Source: Dillenia suffruticosa (taxonomy: Eukaryota; Streptophyta; Magnoliopsida; Dilleniales; Dilleniaceae). From it: a DNA stretch of 64,000 nt. Made by a program: the position numbers and the translations under genes. Of the stretch, positions 60,516-64,000 are shown piece by piece. Below the pieces are notes generated by a model, which did no database searches, was not told the origin of the DNA, and worked only from the letters and a program-made list of their open reading frames with translations. Within the stretch, counting starts at the first letter, position 1, and the number at the start of each line of letters is the position of its first letter. Where the stretch lies: NCBI GenBank assembly GCA_033439265.1, contig JAVTVX010000015.1, positions 23,675,947 through 23,739,946 of the forward strand, written 5' to 3'.

Positions 60516-61718
60516 TGTATATTGATTTCATATTCACATAGTTTAGGAGTAGCATATATGGTTTTGGAGGTGTCAGTATAGAAATTGGTTCATATGTTAT
60601 ATCAGAAGTTAGGTCTTGCTACCAATGACCGGGTTTAGCGATTGAACACTAAATTTCCTTAATCAAACTTTTGAGTTTGATTTTCAAGAATGGAAAAACA
60701 TATGCCAGAAGAGTCGGCCGCTAAATTGTGCAAAACCTTTTAAGCCAAATTTGATTCGTTAATGTTTCAACAAGGTGAAGCTTGCATAGGCTCATCCGAA
60801 TTATTATCTTAATCATAGCAATGTGAAGTTTTCCAAGAAAAGTGATTTGTAATGATTTCTTGACTTGATAGAGAAAAAGAATCACCAACAAAAATATTAT
60901 CATGATGCGATGCCATATTCCACTTATGATATTTTGAAGGAATTCAGGCCCTCTTCTAAGGACTTTGCATTAGTTTTTGACACATTATGCATCTTCTTGC
61001 TTTTCCCTTTCTTCTCAAATTCTAATTTTGGGGTTTTTTCCTTATCCATATGATTGTTAAGAAATCCTAAGCATTCATAAATGGTTCCTACTTTTGGTAT
61101 CAATTTCTCTTTTTATAAAGAATTGTTAGATTCACCTTTCAACTTCAATCAAACTACAAAGAGGGTTTTTCCTCAATTTGAGTTCCTTCATCATTGATTT
61201 TATCTTCTAATTTTGTGAGACGGGTACATGGTTGACAATGTAATACATATGAATGGGTCACTAGGATCCTTTTGGATCAGCAGTCCTGCATATTGCTCTC
61301 CCAATTCTAAATCTCATGGTTATGTGTTCCCTTTCCAATATTTTATTATTTTTTTTAAGATTATAAAATATTAATTACTTCAAATAAATGAATCAAGAGA
61401 ACATCTCAGCTTTCTTGGTTAAGCAAAATTGAATAGTGGTTCTCCGAAGAAGTGCCGCCTCGCACGCCACTCTACAATATGAAATAGAGTATAATGACAC
61501 TACTTCCCATTGAAGCTTAATAAGTGGTTTTTCTTTTATTGAATTGGTTGGTTCCACTGTTATATTGATATTTAATTTGAAGGAGTGCACTTGTATGGGG
61601 TTGGAGAGTCTAAATCCAATAAAAATGGTTTGGGAATATTTTGTTATGAGGAAGTTTAATGAAGATTTACATCCTGATTAACCATATAAGATCTTATTCA
61701 TTAGTGGAGTTCCCCTCC

Positions 61719-61724
61719 TTTATT
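61719..61724 (-). terminator. Poly(A) signal AATAAA of the defensin-like gene
   Basis: TTTATT on the + strand gives AATAAA on the minus strand, 30 bp past the stop codon at 61,754. Its closeness supports a compact single-exon transcript. Confidence 0.55.
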
Positions 61725-61753
61725 CACAACATCATCTTGTCATGGACAGGGCT

Positions 61754-61981
61754 CTAGTAGGACTCACCATTGCGAAAACACAAACATTCGGTATTTCTAA
61801 CGCCTATCAAACAGTGGGCATCCGTAAAGTTAGTATTGATGACCGCCTTGCAAGCTTTCATGCACTTAGCATCAGTACACGGTGGGTCTACTTGTACAGC
61901 AAGTACAGCCTCCGTGGGAGTAAGCCATATAGACACAAACAAAAGCAAACCAAGCAAACCAACAATCACTCTCTTGTTCAT
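61754..61981 (-). CDS. Secreted cysteine-rich defensin-like peptide, 75 aa
   Basis: Residues 1-25 form a clear signal peptide (basic MNKR, then a Leu/Val-rich core, cleavage likely after TEA). The mature part of about 50 residues has six cysteines at 35, 40, 44, 57, 66 and 68, spaced CX4CX3CX12CX8CXC. The CX3C and CXC pairs are the signature of the cysteine-stabilised alpha-beta fold of plant defensin-like peptides, so three disulfides are expected. Asn51 is in an NFT glycosylation sequon. Such peptides act outside the cell in defence or in cell-cell signalling; which applies here cannot be told. A TATA box lies 109 bp upstream and AATAAA 30 bp downstream, so it looks like an intact gene. The last codons contain AATGGTGAGT, a good splice donor, so a longer spliced form is possible. 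Confidence 0.75.
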   Translation of the reverse strand: MNKRVIVGLLGLLLFVSIWLTPTEAVLAVQVDPPCTDAKCMKACKAVINTNFTDAHCLIGVRNTECLCFRNGESY

Positions 61982-62089
61982 TACAGCTCTAATTCCCTCT
62001 ATTAATTTGGTAATATACTCAACTCTGTTTACTTAATGCTTCTCTTCTCATTCTCCTTCTCCTTCTTCTAAGTTTGTTTAAAAATTGGG

Positions 62090-62097
62090 TATTTATA
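62090..62097 (-). promoter_or_regulatory. TATA box of the defensin-like gene
   Basis: TATAAATA on the minus strand, 109 bp upstream of the ATG at 61,981. A start about 30 bp downstream gives a leader of about 75-80 nt rich in GAGAAG (minus strand). Confidence 0.6.
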
Positions 62098-62099
62098 GC

Positions 62100-62725
62100 T
62101 TTGAATAAACAACCTTATGCATGCTAAAATAGACCCAAACGTGCTTCATTCTCCACCCAAAAGAAGCAACCCATAGCTGTCCAAAAGGGCCAGAATATTT
62201 GGTTGATTTAATCTACTATTATGGCAGATTGAGTTAATTAATCATTTAATCATTACGATTGATTTGATTATTTAGTTAAATCGTAGGATTGATTTAATCA
62301 ATCACTATATAATTTGTTGAATTATTTAATCAAATTTATAAAAATTAACTTTATTTTGATTTATTTCCTTATCTTTTAGTCAAATATTTATATTCTTTTC
62401 TTTTTCTTTTAGAGAGACACGTGCATATATATAGTTTTGTATTATTCTCGAAAAACATAAAAAGAAATCAAATCTTCACATCTCTTTTATGCTATCGATC
62501 TTTGTCTCTCTATTGTAAAAGACAATCATCCCGGCACACGAATGTTTTCTTTTATCAATTAATGCAAGAATTCTTTTGTTTTCTTTCAATACCCTTATTC
62601 CATGATTTTCAAAATTCCAACAAATTCATATCCATTTAATCAAATTAAAGAAGGCCAGCTCATTGAAAAACATTAACCTCGTGTTCAATAATCCAATAAA
62701 TCCCAAGACAAAAACACTAAAAGGG
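62100..62725. other. AT-rich DNA upstream of the defensin-like gene
   Basis: It contains repeated TTGATTTAATCAATC and TTAATCATTTAATC phrases near 62,210-62,330 and no supported gene. Regulatory elements of the defensin-like gene would lie here, but none can be named with confidence. Confidence 0.5.
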
Positions 62726-63235
62726 TGCTGGGCTGAATTGAAAAAAATTTCTAAAAATATTTTATAAAATATTTTAGAGTATATAATCTAATAAAATTTA
62801 ATTGGTATTTTTTAAAAATAAATTATAAATTTTAAAAATAAGATATTTTGTGATTATAAGTTATTGAAAAAAAAGTACCTCCATCCTTTTTTGTGCAACT
62901 TATAAGCCATTTTATTTTGACTAACAAACTGATTAAATTATTATTATTAATATTACATCAATTCAACTTTACCCTTTTCATGACAATAATTAATTATGCA
63001 TATGATATTAATGACATAATATTTCTTTAATTATTTTATTAATAAAAAGATTCGTTTAGGAATAACTTATAGACTCACAAAATATTTTATAAACTGTTTG
63101 ATATTGTTTTGTCCAAATACTTTAAAATTTACTTTGAAAAAAAAACATTTATAAATGCCAAAAATATGTAATAAAGTTTTAACTGCTTACAAATTATTTT
63201 GAAATGAATTTGGCCAAACACTGCCTGAAACAAAA
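62725..63235. mobile_element. Candidate MITE with degenerate terminal inverted repeats
   Basis: The left end reads GTGCTGGGCTGAATTGAAAA. The right end, reverse-complemented, reads GTGTTTGGCCAAATTCATTT, a phrase common at the ends of plant hAT-type MITEs. Inside, AAAATATTTTATAAAATATT on the left is mirrored by CACAAAATATTTTATAAACT on the right, and ATAAGTTAT/ATAACTTAT pairs occur. Coding sequence is absent and a target-site duplication was not found, so the call is tentative. Confidence 0.35.
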
Positions 63236-63530
63236 AGTCTTCATTCAAATATATATAAATATATATATGATTTTCTATACCAAGCTAAAATTTTTCAATA
63301 AAATCCATTAAATTTGTTAATTAAAAATTTATAAAAAACATATTAGTAAACACTTGTTAAAATTGCATCTTATCCGCTCATAATGATTTCAATTGTTAAT
63401 ACTCGCCCACGGGTCTAGCTCAGCCAATCCAAACTATGGGTATGGGTGTAAAGATCAGAATCTAGTGCACACTGTGCTAAGCCCAACCCGAGCCCTGCCC
63501 AACTGTCTGTGTAAAGCAAGTCACTAAAGT

Positions 63531-63546
63531 TGGTTGCACTTCATTC
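63531..63546. repeat. Target-site duplication of the SINE, left copy
   Basis: TGGTTGCACTTCATTC; the right copy at 63,772-63,787 differs at one base (CAT for CAC). Confidence 0.85.
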
Positions 63547-63771
63547 TTTTTTTTTTGGTACCATGTCTTGGATACCGCCCGGTATCCGCGGTATCCGGAG
63601 TTTTACCCCAACTAATCTGAATCAACCGCTGTAGTAACTCTTTTCGAAGGGCAGGTCTCCTAACGGAGAATACTCCATACACATGAGGGCCCGATACTCC
63701 CTGTGGGAGTTGAACCTCGGTCACATTTAAGGGTATTCAATCCCATATCCAGTTGAGCCAACTTACATCGA
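63547..63771 (-). mobile_element. tRNA-derived SINE, about 225 bp, apparently full length
   Basis: Read on the minus strand, the element starts with a tRNA-like head: A box TTGGCTCAACTGGATATGG and B box GAGGTTCAACTCCC. It continues with a unique body (GGGCCCTCATGTGTATGGAG ... GGATACCGCGGATACCGGGC) and ends in a ten-base A run. 16-bp direct repeats with one mismatch flank it. A 66-codon frame inside it is a chance reading. SINEs move with LINE enzymes; the poly(A) end suggests L1-type partners rather than the RTE family. Confidence 0.88.
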
Positions 63772-63787
63772 TGGTTGCATTTCATTC

Positions 63788-64000
63788 TGTCAAATCATGG
63801 AAGGGTTTCATGTCCGTTCACCCTTCAAAAATTTTGTGGTAGAAACCGAGGGCTTTCTTCAAAAACGTCACATTTTAGTTCATCCATCAACTCCTCTGGG
63901 TTTTCTTTTGCTTGCATATAACTCTACATTCAGAGCAAAAACCTAGTCCAAAGTGAAATATCGAAAATTTTGATATTAGAAATTTTTTATTAAAATTTCA
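63788..64000. other. End of window, no feature seen
   Basis: About 210 bp of mixed composition to the window edge, with no repeat, RNA gene or open frame that can be supported. Confidence 0.5.

Larger units (their letters stand above)
59218..61700. other. Intergenic DNA between the AAA ATPase and the defensin-like gene
   Basis: No host gene is supported in 2.5 kb. It includes a T7A-type tract at about 59,641-59,677, an RTE tail relic (59,897-59,970), a T/A tract at 60,190-60,213 and the 40-bp insert at 60,476-60,515. Confidence 0.55.

Noticed and set aside
63524-63724. 66-codon minus-strand frame
   Set aside because: Lies inside the SINE; a chance open frame.

Overview
The window is nuclear DNA from a flowering plant, probably a non-grass with a fairly repeat-rich genome. 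The evidence is a plant-type host gene with 25 exons, AT-rich introns of up to 6.7 kb, a Ty1/copia element primed by initiator tRNA-Met, RTE- and L1-clade LINEs, tRNA-derived SINEs and a TATA-driven cysteine-rich secreted peptide gene. The species cannot be named from the sequence.

Layout. 1-11.4 kb is gene-poor and built of repeats: an AT-rich module present at least three times, two GC-rich blocks that each sit just 3' of a tRNA-like (A-box/B-box) head, a degenerate minisatellite at 5.8-6.9 kb, and a 1.5 kb stretch where a GTCGAC-centred motif recurs about 25 times in various states of CpG decay (9.1-10.7 kb). 11,453-18,468 is a complete-length but broken Ty1/copia fossil with 453-bp LTRs and a perfect 5-bp target-site duplication. 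18.5-20.9 kb is AT-rich upstream DNA.

20.9-58.9 kb is one host gene on the + strand. It encodes a 1,032-residue AAA+ ATPase of the Msp1/ATAD1-related plant family (like Arabidopsis At1g50140/At3g19740). One 5' UTR exon and 24 coding exons could be placed to the base; they join in frame into a 3,099-bp reading frame. One intron is GC-AG. The protein has an arginine-rich, mitochondrial-looking N terminus, a degenerate first AAA-like module, a KOW/Tudor-like insert and a canonical C-terminal AAA module. The introns hold most of the transposon load: two near full-length, decayed RTE LINEs in sense orientation (introns 6 and 12), three antisense L1 fragments (introns 6, 13, 24), and antisense RTE 3' ends (introns 7 and 8).

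58.9-64 kb is downstream DNA with small retroposed inserts (86 bp tRNA-like, 40 bp poly(C)-poly(A), a 225-bp SINE), each bounded by target-site duplications, and one small minus-strand gene (61,754-61,981) for a 75-residue secreted defensin-like peptide with its own TATA box and poly(A) signal.

The most unusual items are the very short retroinsertions. A 43-bp piece that is only the RTE 3' tail has a perfect 18-bp target-site duplication, and an 86-bp tRNA-like insert has a 23-bp duplication. The paired tRNA-like-head plus GC-rich blocks and the decayed GTCGAC repeat field are also notable. I saw no CRISPR array, no rRNA, no convincing functional tRNA gene and no clear undescribed multi-gene system.
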